DNA of 64,000 nt from Sanguinoderma infundibulare (Eukaryota > Basidiomycota > Agaricomycetes > Polyporales > Polyporaceae): contig JAVLRN010000009.1 in NCBI GenBank assembly GCA_032821775.1, positions 2,232,001-2,296,000 on the forward strand. The letters run 5' to 3'. The translations under genes were made by a program, and so were the position numbers. Numbering within the stretch: position 1 is the first letter of the stretch; each line of letters starts with the position of its first letter. The notes under the pieces are model-generated. The model did not search any database and was not told where the DNA came from. It saw only the letters and a list, made by a program, of their open reading frames with translations. Positions 11,203 through 22,666 of the stretch are shown in pieces.

Positions 11203-13522
11203 ATGGACCCGGGCTCCTCACTCTCCTCGCCCGCTGCCCCAGCCTCCGGCACCCAACTCGCTATGTCTCCTACGCTCCCTTGGGAAGTCATCGAGAGAGT
11301 AATTCGTCATTCTCACGACGATCAAGAGGCATTACGCAACTTCTCCCTTACGTGTCACCAACTCCTCCCTCTCAGTCTCACTATCCTCATCGGTCGCGTC
11401 AAAATTATCAACAGGGAGCGCGTCTTCGATTTCTGCGATTTCCTTCAGGCTAAACCCTACCTTCTGCCCTTCGTTTGGTCAATAGCCATCCATCCGAATG
11501 ACCTGGTGCCTTCCCTCCCCCTTCAAATCCTTCCCAACCTGACCGAAATCAGATTCAAAACATTCCCTGGTCACGTACCTCCACGGTTGAGTACGGTACC
11601 CCCTCGCTCCCCTCATGATGTCCCTCCACTGCCGCAGATCTTTCTGCACCAATCCACTCTCACATGCTGTCGTGTACTTGGAGCTCGCATCCAGACGCTT
11701 CGACTCGACCTTGGATTCGAGTCAGACCTGGATTTCGCGCGGACACTTTTGGTGTTTGAAAGCATCAAGGAACTCGTCTGCAACGACGTGTACGTCCGCA
11801 AAATGCACGGCTGGGGTCTAGTTGAGACCGAACGACGTCGTGTGTCTAGACGGCTACAGCTAAGGACGCTTGAAGTGAGCACTGCCCGCCATGTCTCGAG
11901 CACGATGACTGACGTGCGCGTCCTCAGCTACGTACGATACGCAATGAGACACTGGATCTCCCGTTTTTAATTGGAGTTGGCTAAGCTCACGGTGGAAATC
12001 TTGGTCCTGGACTCGGAATATGGTGGGTCCACTATCACCTTGGTTCATGCGCAGACACGGTATTGATATTGATCCTACCTAGCATGGCGACGTTTACACC
12101 AAGTTGAACCACATCCATCAAACTGGGCTCGACTGCGCTCACTGTTCTTGTCGTTGAGCTTCGATTCCAGCGGAATCATGATGACTGTCCAGCTCTTGGA
12201 GCGGTTTCATCCTCCAAATTTGAAGGATGTGACAGTCACAGTCAACGGCCTCACAGTTTCGGGCATTTTCCGACTTCTGCGGCAAAGGGTGTTCGCGTCG
12301 GCGTTTTCGGAGATGGAACGGGAGTTGCTTCGTTTTGCTCGACAGCGAATCGTATTCCACGCTGGCGCCGAACTCCATTTCCGTAGCGCAAACTTCTGGA
12401 CTCAACACCTTCGACAATACTTCCCCACAATGCACGAACGGAACGCGGTAGCCCTGACATACAACATCTGTGCGTCGCGAAATCGTGGAGGTAATGGCGG
12501 CAACGCAGTTAACGTTTGTTGTAGGGACTCATATACGTCACGATGACCGTGTGACATCATTGGCCATCTCCTCAAACGGCTGGGTCGCGACTGGGTGCAG
12601 CGATTCTACCATTATCCTCTGGAACTCGGATAGGAAGATCTACCACCAGTGGGTCGCTCATGCCACCTATGTCCATTCACTCGCCTTCTCCCCAGACAGT
12701 CGATTCCTCGTGTCTGCAGGCGGGGAGAGCTCCGCAGTTTGGGATATCAACCAGGGTGCCCTAAAAATAGCGACACTCGAAGGCCAGAAATGGAGTGCAT
12801 GGTCTCCGGATGGAACCACCATCGCGATCGCTGTCGACGCCGACCACGAGTCTTCTGAGGAGGATACGAACGCTGTGGGCCTCTGGGACGCCCGAACATT
12901 TCAGCAGCTCCACCTGCTCAAAGGCAATCAAGAATACTCCATCACCTGCGTCTGTTTCTCTCCGGACGGACGCTGGATTGCCTCATGCTCGTTGGATTAC
13001 ACCTGTTGCATCTGGGACGTTGTATCAGGCGCGCTGCACAGGAGCATGCTCGTCGGCTCGGGAATGGGCGACATAGGCTCGATCTGGGACACGTATTCGC
13101 GAAAGAAGGTCCTTGAGCGGGGAGGGCACACGTCCTACGTATTGCACACGTCTTGCGTATTACAAGTGGCGTTTTCGCCCGACGGGTCGCTGATGCTCTC
13201 CACGTTCGACAACGATAGGGCGAACTTGAAGGTCTGGGATGCAAACAGCAGCGCGTTGCTCCTGACGCTCAGCGGGCATAAGCGTTGGGTTGAAGCTGCC
13301 TGCTTCTCTCCGTGTGGGCGGTACATCGCATCAGCGTCGATCGACAAAACGGTACGGCTGTGGAGAACTAGAGACGGTTCGTGCGTGGCGACGTTCTGCG
13401 AGCACGGAGACATGGCTTACCAAGTAGCTTTCTCTCCGGATGGGGGAACCGTGGCATCGTCGGAGAAGGACGGGACTGTTTTCATCCGTCGCCTGTCTGA
13501 CGTCCTTGCCGAAGAAAGCTAG
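11203..13522 (+). pseudogene. F-box/WD40 protein, copy D (probable frameshift)
   Basis: ATG 11203 starts an F-box exon (LPWEVIERVIRH) with an insertion relative to the other copies around 11560-11640 (PPRLSTVPPRSPHDVPP). The 5' splice site after TLE is conserved. In the following small exon one extra A near 11972 shifts the frame against copies A-C, so the normal reading meets a stop. A cryptic acceptor at TTGGAG near 11976 could bypass this and restore LAKLTVEIL. The rest is open: a spacer (PPNLKDVTVTVNG), an intron near 12472-12523, then about seven or eight WD repeats ending FIRRLSDVLAEES. It is the most diverged copy and has no UIM relic behind it. Confidence 0.6.
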
Positions 13523-13979
13523 CCACCATCCTTTAGGCCGTATTTAAACACCCACACGCCACCATGCATCCACAATCGATTCTAAACATGATCGTCCCAC
13601 TCACATTCCACCTCCTCTTGACCTCCGCTATGCTCGGTTGCTCTGGCCATCTCAGGCTCGCGCTGGCCGGTCGCAACGTCCTCTTCCCTTGCCGCGTGGC
13701 CCACGTCCCGCGCTCGCTACATGCACCACGCTGCGTCAATGCGCGTAGTAGCCTCTTTGTCCCCTGCCTGCGATACATGATCCCGCACTGGCGCGCCGTG
13801 TTCCCGAGGAGAATGGTCCGCGGGCCCAGCGGAAGGACGTACCTTGTCTGCTGCCTGCGGCGCTCAACGGCGCACACGTGCAGGCGGGTGCAGGAGCAGC
13901 CTAAGCCATTTTTTCTCCTCCTTTGTCGTTATCCTCGTCCTCGTCCTCGTCCTCGTCCTGGATCACCTGCTTCACCAAC
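13523..13979. other. convergent 3' region
   Basis: Lies between the ends of copy D and the next minus-strand gene. No gene is supported. It contains the TCCTCG microsatellite listed separately. Confidence 0.4.
13932..13959. repeat. CTCGTC microsatellite
   Basis: Four to five perfect tandem copies of the hexamer TCCTCG, just beyond the stop codon of the minus-strand gene. Confidence 0.85.
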
Positions 13980-16306
13980 TCACTGTCCACCAACAGCATC
14001 CCGAAGAACCTCGACCTCCTCCCTTAATTCCTCAATCTTCAGCTTCCTCTCCGCCACCATATCCTCCAGCCCACAACACGCCGCCTCGGAGACGACGACG
14101 ACCCGCCCGTCCATCGTCCCCGTCAAAGTGGCCTGTACGCGCCAACAACAATCAGTACACCGCGACAGGCCGCATCCCGAGGCACTGACCTTCAAATCCC
14201 TCTCCAAGCCTTCTCCGACGCGATCCCAGTCCTTCCACCACCGCTTCTTCGCCCTCTCCCATTTTCCGACTGCCCAGCGGACGCCCGCCGCCGCGCCGAG
14301 CATCCCTACACCGAGAGCGGTCTCCGCGCTCATCCCGATGTCGACCATGCCGCCGAACAGCTGCAGCTCTGTCGCCCAGCCTGCCCACGCGACCCCCAAG
14401 CCGCCAAACAGGCTTCCGCTCATCCCGAGGACCGCACGCTGTGCGGACGCGTGCAGCCGCTCTGTCGGGAAACCGAGCTGGGTCTGGCGGGCGTGGAGAG
14501 GAGCCGTGAGCGCGGTTGCGCTGACGGCATACGAAGGCGACGAGGAGATGCGCGCGAGCGCGTTGAGGAGGACGGGGGAGTGGTAGGGCGAGCTGTGAGG
14601 GAAGGACCGCGCGAGAGCGTCAGCGGAGTCCGTGAAAGTCGCCTGCAGCGACGCGAGGCGACCCGCGTGGAACACGAGCTGTCGTACGCATACCGTCAGC
14701 TAGGCCCCAAAGAACCCGAATGGACGAGGGCAGCACACACCTTCCGCTCGAGATCTCTGCACCACGCCCGGTCGACAGCGGCGCCGATGGCCTCGCGCAC
14801 GTCGTCGACCCGCCAGAACAGCTTGTACCACTGCAGCCCGTCCATCGTCGGCCGCACGCTCCGCTTCGCCTTCGCGACCGCCTTCGCGATCTCGTCGCCG
14901 TCCTTGGCCCCGGCCCCGAACACCTCGAGGTGCGCCTTCGCCTTCGCCTCCTCCATCCGCCCGCGGAGCGCGCTCGTAGCCGTCAGGACCGCGTCCGCCT
15001 CCACGTCGGCTTTGCGGAGGACCGTGCGCGCGGTGGCGAGCGCGTCCTTGATGAGCGCGCGCCCCGTCTGCGCGTGCACGGCGGCGACTGTTGGGCTGCC
15101 ACTTCCGGGGACGCTGGAGAGGACGTCCTTGATGGCGTGCGTGATGCTGGAGATGTTGGAGCCCGAGACGTCGTCCTGGTACCGCTGTACGGCGAGCGGG
15201 GCCGCCGTTCCGCTCGCGAGCTCGTCTAGTCCGTGGAGCGCACGGGCGGGGTCTACGAACACGACGCGCAGGTTCTCTTGCGAGTTGAGCTCGCTCACTT
15301 GCGAACTGTGTGCGGCTGTGGCCGGTTTGGAGGGAGAGGGAGAGAGCACGGCAAGGATGGCATGCTCGCGGGAGAGAGGCAAGGTCGGGCTCGAAGAGAT
15401 GGGGAGGACGGAAGATAATGGTGTCGAGACCGGGTTGCAGAGGATGACGGGTACGTCTGCCGTGAAGAGTGCTTTGGCACTCTCGACGTCGAGAGAGCTT
15501 GAAGAAGAGGCGGGCTTGAATTCGGTGACCTCTACGGGCATGCCAAAGTGCTGAAGCCAGGAGGACTGGACGCAGACTACGCCATCATGTACGTCTGCCG
15601 TGAAGTGTGGTTTGGAACTCTCGACGGCGGGAGAGCCTGAAGAAGAGGTGGGCTGGAGCAAGGTAGATGTGCCGTGTCTAGCGGCCGCGCATTACATACG
15701 TGGAGAAGATAGATATATAAGACTACGCACTGGATTTTGACCGTACGGCTACCCGGGGGTTGTGCGATCCAACGCGAGCGCAGAGTCTCCCTCTGCTCGT
15801 CTGACACGAAGGGGTCTTCCAGGAGGGCCGTCACCAGCTCTTTCGCGCCCGACATCCAGTCGACGCCATAGACTGCACATCATCATGAGTATATGCGCTT
15901 GCGACTTCCGTGCCATCCAGGAGAGAAGACAAAGCTGGATAGACGCACCGACGACCCGCACCCTGTCCTTCTCCCTCTTCTCAGTTGTCACCGTCAGATC
16001 ATCATACACCTTCCCAAGAACGTCCTCCCAAAACTGCAGCGACTCCCGCAACGGCATGCCATCTGGACAGGGCTTTTCACTAGGCAAGATGCGAGGAAGG
16101 AGTGTGGTAGTTTTGTGCAGCGCAGTCAGTACTTTCGCTCGCTGGTCCTCTTGTGTGCCCAAAGCTGACGTTGAGGCGCGTCGGACGTCGCATCCTGTCG
16201 CCCGAGACCGACGCGCATTCCGTGCAGCGCATTGGGCTACACGAAGACTATGATGTTGTGCTGAAGAGCGAAGAAGGCCGGAGGACGAGGCCAGACATGT
16301 CGGCAT
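13980..16306 (-). CDS. fungal mitochondrial membrane protein, unidentified
   Basis: Five exons, about 630 residues. The start (ATG 16306) gives an Arg/Ser/Ala-rich leader (MPTCLASSSGLLRSS) typical of mitochondrial import. A helical N-terminal part (PLRESLQFWEDVLGKVYDDL) and a Ser-rich middle follow. A conserved-looking WYKLFWRVDDV stretch precedes two hydrophobic, Gly/Ala-rich segments (LFGGLGVAWAGWATELQLFGG and LGVGMLGAAAGVRWAVG), probably membrane spans. The C-terminus is a short coiled coil (ERKLKIEELREEVEVLRD). Introns lie near 14131-14187, 14703-14743, 15630-15730 and 15873-15948. The WRVDD plus two-span layout reminds me of the fungal Mmc1 family, but I would not assign it without a profile search. 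Confidence 0.7.
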
Positions 16307-16524
16307 AGATGAGAGTCGATCACACCGAGACGCGTTTGGTTGACGCGCGCCCTCGGCCTTGGGCATGGCTTCCGACTCCGAGCCGACCTTTCTCGTAAAT
16401 GCAGAACAAGTCCAATTGACCTACGAGAGTGTGATGTCTAAAAGACCATCCCAAAGTATACCGATACACATTACATGCGTCCGCGTCCGTGCGACGACAA
16501 GTACTACCATAAGTTACTGTACCC

Positions 16525-17682
16525 TTACTCTTCCGTAACCACGATCTTCGGCGGTGGTGGCGGCGGGAGGCCTGCTGGATCCCCAAGTCGACCGCTAGGA
16601 TTCGGGGTGCGCGTGTGATCGTCCTCCTCCTCGCTCTCCTCGCCAATGTCAAACAGCTCCTCCCGCTCGTCCCATACGTCCGACAACCGCGTCGCTTTGG
16701 CGACCGACGGCCGGGGAGGCGTCGCAGGCTTGAAGGACGCGGACCCGGGCGTGCTCGGTGTGCGGTGCAAAGGGAGAAGCTGCGTTCCGCTCGCGTCGTC
16801 CTCGTCCTCGTCGTCTGAGGGAAGGGACTCGGTGTCGAGTGGCCGGTATAGGCGGTGGATCTGTCAGGGAAGTATTGTAATTGAGCGTTCGTAGCCGGGG
16901 TATCACGGATGCGCAGCGTACTTCGCGTCTATGTCTGTAGTACCGCTCAAGATGGTAGGAAATGTATAGCCCCAGCGCGGACCCAAGGAGGTTGGCCTAG
17001 AGATGGTAGATATGAATAACCCAGGGGATGGACGGCAGGATGTGGGTGAAGACTGACTGCAACATCGCCGACTTGGAATTCTTTGTACTAAATATACGTT
17101 CAATGCTGGGTTACATGCAGAGACGAAAGGGAGCCAACGTACCGGAAGCATAGACTGGACAAACTCACTGACGATGCCCCCAAGGAAGAAGCACACCACG
17201 CCGGTGAAAATGAGGGGCGCGCTGCGCCAGAACCATATGCGTCTTGCATCTCTGGGTATAGACCAGGGTAGAGTTGAAGGAGCGGTGTTTTGAGACGGTG
17301 TGGCAACTTACTCTTCGACGTCGAAGATGAAGTAGAAGACCCCGGTAGCAAGGCCCATGCACATGAAATGCAATAGTTTGTCATTGAGAGGGAGCGAGTG
17401 TGAAAGGTTGGTGAACCCAAGGAATGCCAGGGCGAGGAGGATGAGGCAGGTGAAGACGAGGAACCACTACTCCGACCGGTCAATGCCCGCGTAGCGCAAG
17501 AGAGCAAGACTTTGTGAACGACGTACTGGTCGCAATCGGAGGGGCAAGTCATACTTTGGAATGTGGAAGTGGTGCGAACGCATAACGGCCTTGTTCACCT
17601 TGCGAACTGCCTTGCGAGACCGGCGTGCAGTCCGCGTCCATGTCGATTCGCCGGTCGAGTTACCCTCGGGGAGACCAAGCAT
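16525..17682 (-). CDS. VanZ-like domain membrane protein
   Basis: Six exons. After a basic N-terminus come hydrophobic segments: WFLVFTCLILLALAFLGF, then KLLHFMCMGLATGVFYFIFDV, then LIFTGVVCFFLGGIVSEFVQ, and a last one around ANLLGSALGLYISYH. The DKLLHF and SEFVQ...DVAANLLG pattern is the VanZ-like family signature (the family of the bacterial teicoplanin-resistance protein VanZ); the function in fungi is unknown. The C-terminal tail is cytosolic-looking, acidic and proline-rich (EESEEEDDH, PPPPPP) and ends at TAA 16525. It diverges from the RraA-like gene with about 260 bases between starts. Confidence 0.85.
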
Positions 17683-17943
17683 GGCTGAAACGGCCCTTCA
17701 GCATGCACCCAGTAGAGTTGTGCCAGTCAGACGTGTATGCCGCGTGCACGGACGAAGCCCAGAGACAGTATAGAGAACGTGAAAGAAGTGCAGATGACAA
17801 GCGGAGGGCAGGGGAAGCTGCTCCGAAGCTGCCCCTGCCACATATTTTGCTGACGTTATTGCCGGACAAGCAAAAACCTTGTCCATAATTAACCGCTTAT
17901 CCGAGCCGTCTCGGCCGTCAGCGCCCACCAGGCTGCAGCCGCG
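17683..17943. promoter_or_regulatory. shared divergent promoter region
   Basis: About 260 bases separate the start codons of the VanZ-like gene (-) and the RraA-like gene (+), so both core promoters must lie here. No clear TATA box or known site was identified. Confidence 0.4.
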
Positions 17944-18825
17944 ATGGAGGCCCGCGCTCGGACGTCCAAGCGCATGTCTCTGCGCATCGCCCAGCTGCTC
18001 GTGCGCCGTCCTATCCCGCCTCCGTCGACGGGCGCACCCCCACTGCGAACCATGTCGTCGAGCATTCAGTCCAAACTTGCCGGATTCTCCACCTGCGAAA
18101 TATCCGACGCGTTGATCAAGCTGGGCTCCCCGCACGGCGGACACATCCCGGACATCCACATGCTCTCCCCCTTCGGCCAGAAAAGGCGCATCTGCGGCCC
18201 TGCGTACACGGTCCAGATGGTCCTCGGCTCCAACGAGGACGCGCCCAAGCTCTCCGCGCACTTCGTGGACACCGCCCCCCAAGGCTCCGTCATTGTCATC
18301 AACACGCCAGATGGTTCAGTACCTTTTTTTCTCCTTCCTGTGAACCACGCCGTTTCCATTGCTTACGCCGAGGACGGGCTTTTTCCCGCTTTGGGGCGCG
18401 CAGGTGTGAAGAACGCGGTGTGGGGCGGCTTGATGACGGCCGGAGCGCGGTCTCGGGGCGCCCGAGGCGTGGTTATCTCTGGTCGATGCAGGGACCTTGC
18501 CGAGCACCGCGAGGTGTCGTTCCCCGTCTTCGCCCGGGGCCACTCTACGCTCGGACAGTCGCCATTCACTCGCCCATCCGAGGTGAACGTTCCCGTCGTA
18601 ATTCGCTCTCCAGACGTATCCGAACAAGACTTCCCGCCCGTCCGGGTCGAGCCTGGGGACTGGGTCATCGCGGACGAAGACGGCGTCGTCTGCGTCCCCG
18701 CGGAGCAGGCAGAGGAGGTGGCTGGCCTGGCTGCGAAAGGAAGAGAAGTCGATGCGCGCTGCATGGAGGATATCAGGGCAGGGAAGGGCGTCCAGGAAGC
18801 GTTTAAGACGCACCGCGGAAAGTAA
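17944..18825 (+). CDS. RraA-like / 4-hydroxy-4-methyl-2-oxoglutarate aldolase family protein
   Basis: A 293-codon open frame that still includes one likely intron. The family motif NAVWGGLMTAGARSRGARG followed by VISGRCRDL is the metal/substrate-binding core of the RraA/HMG-CHA aldolase fold (yeast YER010C type), whose members cleave 4-hydroxy-2-oxo acids or decarboxylate oxaloacetate. Removing 18314-18403 (90 bases, GT...CAG) joins NTPD to GVKNAVWGG as in other members. Because 90 is a multiple of three and the intron has no stop, retention would insert 30 residues. A second ATG at 18052 (MSSSIQSKL) fits the family's usual start; the longer leader is Arg-rich and could be a targeting peptide. 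Confidence 0.85.
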   Translation: MEARARTSKRMSLRIAQLLVRRPIPPPSTGAPPLRTMSSSIQSKLAGFSTCEISDALIKLGSPHGGHIPDIHMLSPFGQKRRICGPAYTVQMVLGSNEDAPKLSAHFVDTAPQGSVIVINTPDGSVPFFLLPVNHAVSIAYAEDGLFPALGRAGVKNAVWGGLMTAGARSRGARGVVISGRCRDLAEHREVSFPVFARGHSTLGQSPFTRPSEVNVPVVIRSPDVSEQDFPPVRVEPGDWVIADEDGVVCVPAEQAEEVAGLAAKGREVDARCMEDIRAGKGVQEAFKTHRGK

Positions 18826-19170
18826 CTCATACTGTATACCCCTCTGTGACAAACCTAGACCTCCAGTCGGAACCGTTTTGTCGAACCGCCAGGTATGCTG
18901 CAACTTGCACGCCCAAGGATTATGAATTGTGCGTGGTACATTGATCAGAAAGCACGGCGAGTGTTACAATGATATGCTGAGATCCTCGTACACGAAGGTC
19001 ACTAATTAATAGACGATGACGGGTAAATAGAATGAGTTGCGTCGATGAGGAAAAACTGCTGAGGCCAGCACATATAGAAAGGCTACATATGTAAGTACTA
19101 AGGTACAGTGCGCACAGCGCATGCGCGAAGATGGAGGTCATAAAGATACACATACCAAAATGAAAATGCG
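18826..19170. other. convergent 3' spacer
   Basis: Between the ends of the RraA-like gene (+) and the caspase-domain gene (-). Nothing coding is seen. Confidence 0.5.
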
Positions 19171-21276
19171 TTATTCTCCCGTCTGCACCACCGTAATCGA
19201 AGCGACCACCGAATCCCACAACGCGCCGTCCGGCACGACCCTCACCCCCTTCGTCCCAGTGCCGCTCGCCACCCCCCATGGCTGCGCGACGCCCATCGAT
19301 CGGCCCTGTTCGAGGATCGTCATCGGGGTATACGCCGTCGACACGAACAACTTCAAGAAGCCCTCGCCGCGCTCCGCCCCCTCCCCGAGCGCGAACGATA
19401 GCGCCTCGGACTCGGTCGAGCCGCTCCCGATCACCATGTGCGAGTGCTTCTTGAGCGGAGGGCCCGCACACGCGGCGGGGTCGGGATGGTAGACGACGGA
19501 GATGGCATACCCGCCGGCGTCCATGTATGCGAGATACGGCCACAGGTCCGCGTCCGAGTCGTTCCGAAGGACGACAGCATAGATATGCTCGGCGTCCGCC
19601 TGAGCTCGCGCGGATTTCGCCCCCGCCCCAGTCCCCTTCCTGTTTTCGTTCGTGCTGGTGCTGGTGCTGGGGGGTTTGTGGCTGCCGCTGCGGCTGTGAG
19701 CGAGTCGCGCGCGCCCTTTGACGAGCAGGTTACCGCTGGCTCGCGCCCAGGTGCACGGGTCGAGACGATAGAGCTCCATACTCACCTTGCCTGCGAACGG
19801 CCGCGCGGGGTGCCTGCGGTACAGGTGCAGGTGGAACCGCGCCGCGGACTCGATCGTCTTCAGGTCCGTCCGCGCATCCCCGCTCGGTATGTTCAGCCGC
19901 GTCTCGCGGCAGTTGCCCGCCATCAGCGGGTCGTGCCGCTCCGCGACCAGCTCCTTCCGCCGCAGGCGCACCGACAGGTCCGCCTCGTCCTCGCCGCTCT
20001 CTTCGACCCGCACGATCCGGACGCCGCTCTTCTCCGTCACGTCCTCCTTGGCGTCACACTCGGCTTGGGCCGGGAGCTTGCTGACGACGCGCGCGCGACG
20101 GAAGAACGAGGAGAGCGAGTGCCCGACGTGCACGCGGAACGGCGCGGGGTTGTTCCAGCGCGTGACGCGCGCCCACGCGTCGCGCGGGAGGTGGTGCCCC
20201 GCGTGCTTCCCGGACGACGACTTCGGGCGCGCGAGGCACCACGTGGGGAACACCTGCGTCGCGACGTAGCTCCCCAGCGACACGTTCAGCGAGCCGCGGC
20301 GGTTGTGCGGGTGCAGTGCGAACTCGGTGCCGACCGCGACGCCGTGCATCTCGCCCGCGTCGACTTGGACGTGCTCGGCGTCGTGCGCGGAGACGGCGAC
20401 GAAGCGGCCGTCGGACGGGAAGGGGACGGCGTCGAAGAGGATCCGGTCGACGTTCGTGCCCGCGCAGGCCGCGTGCTGGTGGTCGCCCATGTGCGGCGCG
20501 AGCTCGTGCGGGAGGTCGGCGTAGGTGAGCTTGTGCAGCGCGCGGGCGTCTTTGAGGGCGAGGAGCGCACGCGTGAAGTTGCCCCCGTCCTTGCGCTCCG
20601 TCGCAGGCCACCCGGCGCCGCAGGCAGCGAGGACGACGTGCGAGTTGGACGTGACGCCGGTGAAGCCCCGGTTGGCGATGGGCTCGGACTTTTGAGGGGA
20701 GGCACTGCGCCACAGGCCTGCCAGCAAGTCTTCGGGGCTCGCTTTGCGCGTCGGGGTGTAGCGGGTGTAGCGGCGTTCTTTGGGGTCGTCGTCCTCGGTG
20801 GGCGGGAGGGAGAAGCAGGTGTCGAGGATGAGGGTGATGTTGTCGCCCTTCACTCGGGCGAGGTCTTGGAGCATCGCGCGGAGGGAGCGGTCGGATATCC
20901 CCGCGTTCGTCTTGCCGTTGGGCAATTTTGTGTCGTAGTCGTAGGTGCACAGCACAGAGACGTCACCACGGCTGTGGTCGAACCAGCCGGGAGGGGCGCG
21001 GATGCTGCTGCCGTGGCCTGCGTAGTAGAGGATGAGAGCGTCGCCGGGTTCGATGGCGGGGTTGTTGACGAAGTGGCTCATGAAGCGGTCCTCGATGTTC
21101 CGCTTGGTCGCCTGCGAGTCGATGAGGGTGCAGATATGGCTACGGGGAACTTGAAAGTCGTTGATGAGCCAACGCTCAATGCTGCGAGCATCGTCGGCGG
21201 CGGCGTTGAGGTTCCAGATGTTGCCGGCCTGATACTTGTCGATCCCGATGATGAGTGCGAAGACTTGTCCAGACAT
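19171..21276 (-). CDS. caspase-domain (peptidase C14) protein
   Basis: A single-exon frame of 701 residues. The N-terminal 160 residues form a caspase-like p20 region: FALIIGIDKYQ, NAAADDARSIERWL, then LILYYAGHGS with the catalytic His at 88, and LILDTCFS with the presumed catalytic Cys at 154. In most Agaricomycete relatives the last motif reads DCCHSG, so this copy keeps the Cys but has lost the His-Ser-Gly that follows. The C-terminal half, with FLKLFVSTAYTPMTILEQ, is typical of this basidiomycete family and absent from yeast metacaspase. The substrate is unknown; a cell-death or heterokaryon role is only family-based speculation. GC content is high and a long antisense frame runs opposite. 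Confidence 0.85.
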   Translation of the reverse strand: MSGQVFALIIGIDKYQAGNIWNLNAAADDARSIERWLINDFQVPRSHICTLIDSQATKRNIEDRFMSHFVNNPAIEPGDALILYYAGHGSSIRAPPGWFDHSRGDVSVLCTYDYDTKLPNGKTNAGISDRSLRAMLQDLARVKGDNITLILDTCFSLPPTEDDDPKERRYTRYTPTRKASPEDLLAGLWRSASPQKSEPIANRGFTGVTSNSHVVLAACGAGWPATERKDGGNFTRALLALKDARALHKLTYADLPHELAPHMGDHQHAACAGTNVDRILFDAVPFPSDGRFVAVSAHDAEHVQVDAGEMHGVAVGTEFALHPHNRRGSLNVSLGSYVATQVFPTWCLARPKSSSGKHAGHHLPRDAWARVTRWNNPAPFRVHVGHSLSSFFRRARVVSKLPAQAECDAKEDVTEKSGVRIVRVEESGEDEADLSVRLRRKELVAERHDPLMAGNCRETRLNIPSGDARTDLKTIESAARFHLHLYRRHPARPFAGKVSMELYRLDPCTWARASGNLLVKGRARLAHSRSGSHKPPSTSTSTNENRKGTGAGAKSARAQADAEHIYAVVLRNDSDADLWPYLAYMDAGGYAISVVYHPDPAACAGPPLKKHSHMVIGSGSTESEALSFALGEGAERGEGFLKLFVSTAYTPMTILEQGRSMGVAQPWGVASGTGTKGVRVVPDGALWDSVVASITVVQTGE

Positions 21277-22666
21277 GGCCTGCGTAGAGTTACGATGCTG
21301 AGAACCGAAGAGAAGAGCACATTAAGGACTTACGTTGAACATGCAGTGTGCGGGAGACCGGATCCGAGTCGAGGAGTAGAAATAGCACGGGTGGCGCAGA
21401 GTCGAGTGTTTGCAGAAGCTGAAAATAGTTCGAAGCTTTTATACGCTTAGCATGTGCGTGCGGCTCAGCATATGAATGCCACGCACGAAGTATTAGGTTT
21501 CATGATAACCCGCCCCATGATTCGCAGGTGCACCTTGTGAGTATCATGGAGCCATTGCCGAGGGACGGCCTAGGTGTGTTTGATTCGTCTAGGGCGGATA
21601 GATCGACGTAGTTCTAGTTCCAGAAGTATTAGCCGAGGCGAAGGATGCTCTTACGGAAACACAGAGAACGCGGTAGGGCACCACTCTCACGAGAGATCCA
21701 CAGACAGTTCATTAATATGAGATAACCTCGGGCAAGGCGGCAACGAAGGTTCCGAGCCAGTGCGCATATAGACATGGATCCATTGCAACGTGGATTATCT
21801 GAGTAGCAAAGTGGAGGAGAGCAGGTCAGTTGGGTGACAGTTGTAAAAGGACGAAACAGCTCACAGATACTAAGAAACGCTCATCTATCGTCCATTCGAA
21901 CAAAACAGAAAGATCACTGCGACTACTGAGATAATAAGGGTGGTCAGACTTCTCAAGTGATTCTGCGCAAAAGCGAGGTCTTGAATCTGCCCCATATTTG
22001 ATCGTTCAGTTTCCCAACTCGCCTCTCGGTGGGCTTCGGCTTCTCAGTCCGTTTTTGCACTCGATTCTTGCAGGCGACTAGGTGATGTCGGCATGGGAGA
22101 CTCGCTGTCCGTGGACTTGCGCCAGTCATTTCGACTTGTGGTAAGACTGAGACTTCAGAGTCTTAACACGTGCCTACTGCCGCATCATGTGGTTCGCCAC
22201 CAACAGGGCAACGAGGAATACTGCGCTTCCCTTCAAAGATCAGGCTTAGGGAAGCGGGAAAGAGAAAGCTGCGCGCATACAACCAAGGGTTCTAATTAGC
22301 AGATTATGAAAGCTTGGATATCGTACGACTTACTCTTGGAATGGAAGAATACACACACAATATGGTCGCTAGCAGATTCGGAATCGAGGAGTTCAGGCAG
22401 AAACGGCGATTCTCGGTCGTGAGTCGCTTCACGAAAAAGACGATCCCGGATAAGCGCCCAAGCGTGCTGGCGAACTGGACGAGCGCTCCGTTGCCCCTTT
22501 GCAGCCACCACCGCCACGCAGTGGTAACACGCATACATCACAGTCAAGTATGTCCATCATAGGTTGTTTACGCACCCTGTACTTAACTATCGGTCCAGGC
22601 CTCTTTGACTCAGCGACTACCGTCTCATTGGGATATCGCATCTCGACCAAACTCTCGCCATCGACC
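21277..22666. other. intergenic region without a supported gene
   Basis: About 1.4 kb separating the divergent caspase and Beclin genes. Frames are short and broken on both strands. It probably contains both promoters and 5' leaders. Confidence 0.45.

Noticed and set aside
13564..14586. A 340-codon plus-strand frame crossing the end of the minus-strand gene
   Set aside because: Low-complexity Ser/Pro/Arg sequence produced by the antisense of coding exons and a microsatellite; no acceptable gene context.
14451..15554. A 367-codon plus-strand frame at 14.5-15.6 kb
   Set aside because: Antisense to exons of the mitochondrial membrane protein and devoid of recognisable features.
19438..21450. 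A 670-codon plus-strand frame opposite the caspase-domain gene
   Set aside because: Composition is Arg/Val/Ala/Gly-rich without motifs; it is the GC-driven shadow of the minus-strand gene, which has clear caspase motifs.
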